This document shows positions 62,816-64,000 of a stretch of DNA of 64,000 bases, one piece after another. A program made the translations under genes and the position numbers. The notes beneath the pieces were generated by a model, which worked only from the letters and a program-made list of their open reading frames with translations, did not search any database and was not told the DNA's origin. The DNA is from Methylobacterium durans. GTDB taxonomy: Bacteria; Pseudomonadota; Alphaproteobacteria; Rhizobiales; Beijerinckiaceae. Position 1 is the first letter of the stretch, and each line of letters starts with the position of its first letter. The stretch covers positions 2,837,501 through 2,901,500 of the forward strand of contig NZ_CP029550.1 of the NCBI RefSeq assembly GCF_003173715.1, given 5' to 3'.

Positions 62816-63980
62816 CCCGTCACCGAGGGCGCCAACGACTGGCGTGAGTGCGGGCGGCAACGGCGCACATAGGAGCTCGAGGCCGGCGCGTTGTGGCTGC
62901 CTACCTGCAAGAGGTCCGCTTGCTGTCAGGAGTCGGAACTTCGGTTTGAACAGACCCGAGGTCCGGTCCGGGTCTGTTCGGGGCATTCAGCTGAACCGCA
63001 CCAATCGTCCGCTTTCTCACGATCTAAGCTCCGAAGCGGACGGGCCGCAAACGGCCAACATCGGCCGTGAACCTTCGGAACAGCCCGCTCCAAACACGCC
63101 GTTCCGATAGCTGACACAGGCGGACCCCACTTCTGTCGAGCCAGCATCGTGTAGCTTGAGATATAGCCCGTTGAGACGATGACTCGAGCGACTGTTGCTG
63201 CATCATCATGGTAGTACAATCAGCTCACAATCCAGGCAGCATGACAGCGCTAAATTCCCGACAGCGAGCGCATTGGGTGTGATCTTCGTCGGAGGGCCCG
63301 CAATGAGCGCCCCGAGTAAGGCGCATGACTCATCTGTCGGAAAATAGAGGGATTAACGATACTGCTATCCGTTTTGCCTGCGAGGACATGGCGGGCGTTG
63401 TGTGATTTTACCAGGTTTCTCAAGTGGTTAGTTCAAAATCTTGCGCTTAGCGCGTTGAGAGTTCAACTGGCTCAACTTTACTATTTCCTGCTGCGCAGCA
63501 GGCGCGGTGTCGCTCCGAAGCCGCCTGTGGTCAGCAACGAGCGTAAATCACTGATCCCCGTACCCGACCCGTCCCAGAGCCCGCCGCTCGGGCGACCCTC
63601 TCGCCACCCGTTAAAGAAGGTGCAAGCGGGTGTGTCCATCGACTCGACTCCAATCAAATTCAACGAGGGATAGCTGCTTCCCACACCGAACAATCAAAAG
63701 TGCAATAGGATGTAAATGAGCGCATTTGGGGCTCATCTATTAGTTTAGCACCTGAGACATGCAGTCGCAGGGTTGCGCAGTAGGTAATTATGAAGTACGC
63801 ATGTTGCGCCATTTGGTAGTTTGAGAAAAGATGGGCGTCAGTGCGTCAACGGGGAAACCGGTATTTGTTGTTTATAGTCATTTCCTATTGTTATTACCGT
63901 AAGTTCGGTAAGCAAGGCTTACCTTTTTGCGCGGATTGAAGCGCCTCCTCCTGGCGGATATCTCTGTGGCTCTCACGGAG
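62816..63980. other. Gene-poor stretch at the window end
   Basis: Over 1.1 kb without a gene that can be defended. Overlapping frames on both strands at 63374-63693 have neither good composition nor a ribosome site. The inverted repeat CCTGCTGCGCAGCAGG at about 63488-63503 is the only notable structure. From 63690 on the DNA is AT-rich. Confidence 0.35.
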
Positions 63981-64000
63981 ATGATCATGCCAAAACAAAC
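63981..64000 (+). CDS. Possible gene start cut by the window end
   Basis: ATGATCATGCCAAAACAAAC follows CTCACGGAG, an acceptable ribosome-binding sequence, and an AT-rich upstream region. Only six codons (MIMPKQ) are visible, so nothing can be said of its product. Confidence 0.3.

Noticed and set aside
63374..63693. Opposed small frames near the window end
   Set aside because: Neither has a ribosome site or convincing composition; left as unassigned.

Overview
The window looks like a high-GC alphaproteobacterial chromosome of the order Hyphomicrobiales (Rhizobiales), most likely Methylobacterium or a close relative. The basis is the dense GC-rich coding, a two-component pair next to glnE, a MucR/Ros-type regulator, a DUF6894 protein, a circularly permuted (two-piece) tmRNA gene, and many PAS-rich hybrid histidine kinases. 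The genus is inferred from gene content; no marker gene settles it.

Bases 1-9.7 kb read as conserved chromosome: the end of an OmpR-type regulator and its HAMP sensor kinase, glnE (broken by three single-base frameshifts), a membrane PAS kinase, and pepN. From about 9.8 kb to the end the window changes character. Long stretches hold only tiny ORFs, many genes are fragments, and insertion sequences recur: two almost identical IS3-type elements (16861-18370 and 58831-60340, same orientation), an N-terminally truncated IS3 transposase, an IS256 element and a frameshifted IS630. The two IS3 copies bracket 40.5 kb, so the block could behave as a large composite unit or be deleted by recombination.

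Inside the accessory region are several modules. (1) 20.6-28.6 kb is a signalling island: a hybrid kinase with two receivers, a CheY/DivK-like receiver, a receiver-nucleotide cyclase, and a convergent GGDEF-EAL protein. (2) 34.0-36.2 kb is a decayed reactive-chlorine (rcl) locus: rclR with both redox cysteines, only the frameshifted tail of rclA, and an intact rclC. (3) 37.3-40.7 kb is a four-gene catabolic run: an Asp-nucleophile alpha/beta hydrolase, a medium-chain reductase, an atypical SDR and an L-2-haloacid dehalogenase; it resembles the layout of haloalkane pathways. (4) 41.1-44.0 kb holds an ECF sigma/anti-sigma pair with DoxX and small exported proteins. (5) 44.2-53.5 kb has three large hybrid kinases. 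Two of them are each preceded by a ParD-like ribbon-helix-helix gene that overlaps the kinase start by exactly 8 nt, with no ParE toxin. (6) 53.9-58.5 kb has small stress-type genes, cspA, and the permuted tmRNA gene on the minus strand with tag ANDNVVMDARLAA. (7) After the second IS3 copy, the C-terminal half of a KaiC-like ATPase remains, coupled to another hybrid kinase.

The strongest leads are the repeated ParD-kinase coupling, the tmRNA lying between the IS copies, the degraded rcl locus, and the frameshifts in glnE and in one kinase. Those frameshifts all sit in G/C-rich tracts and may be assembly errors.
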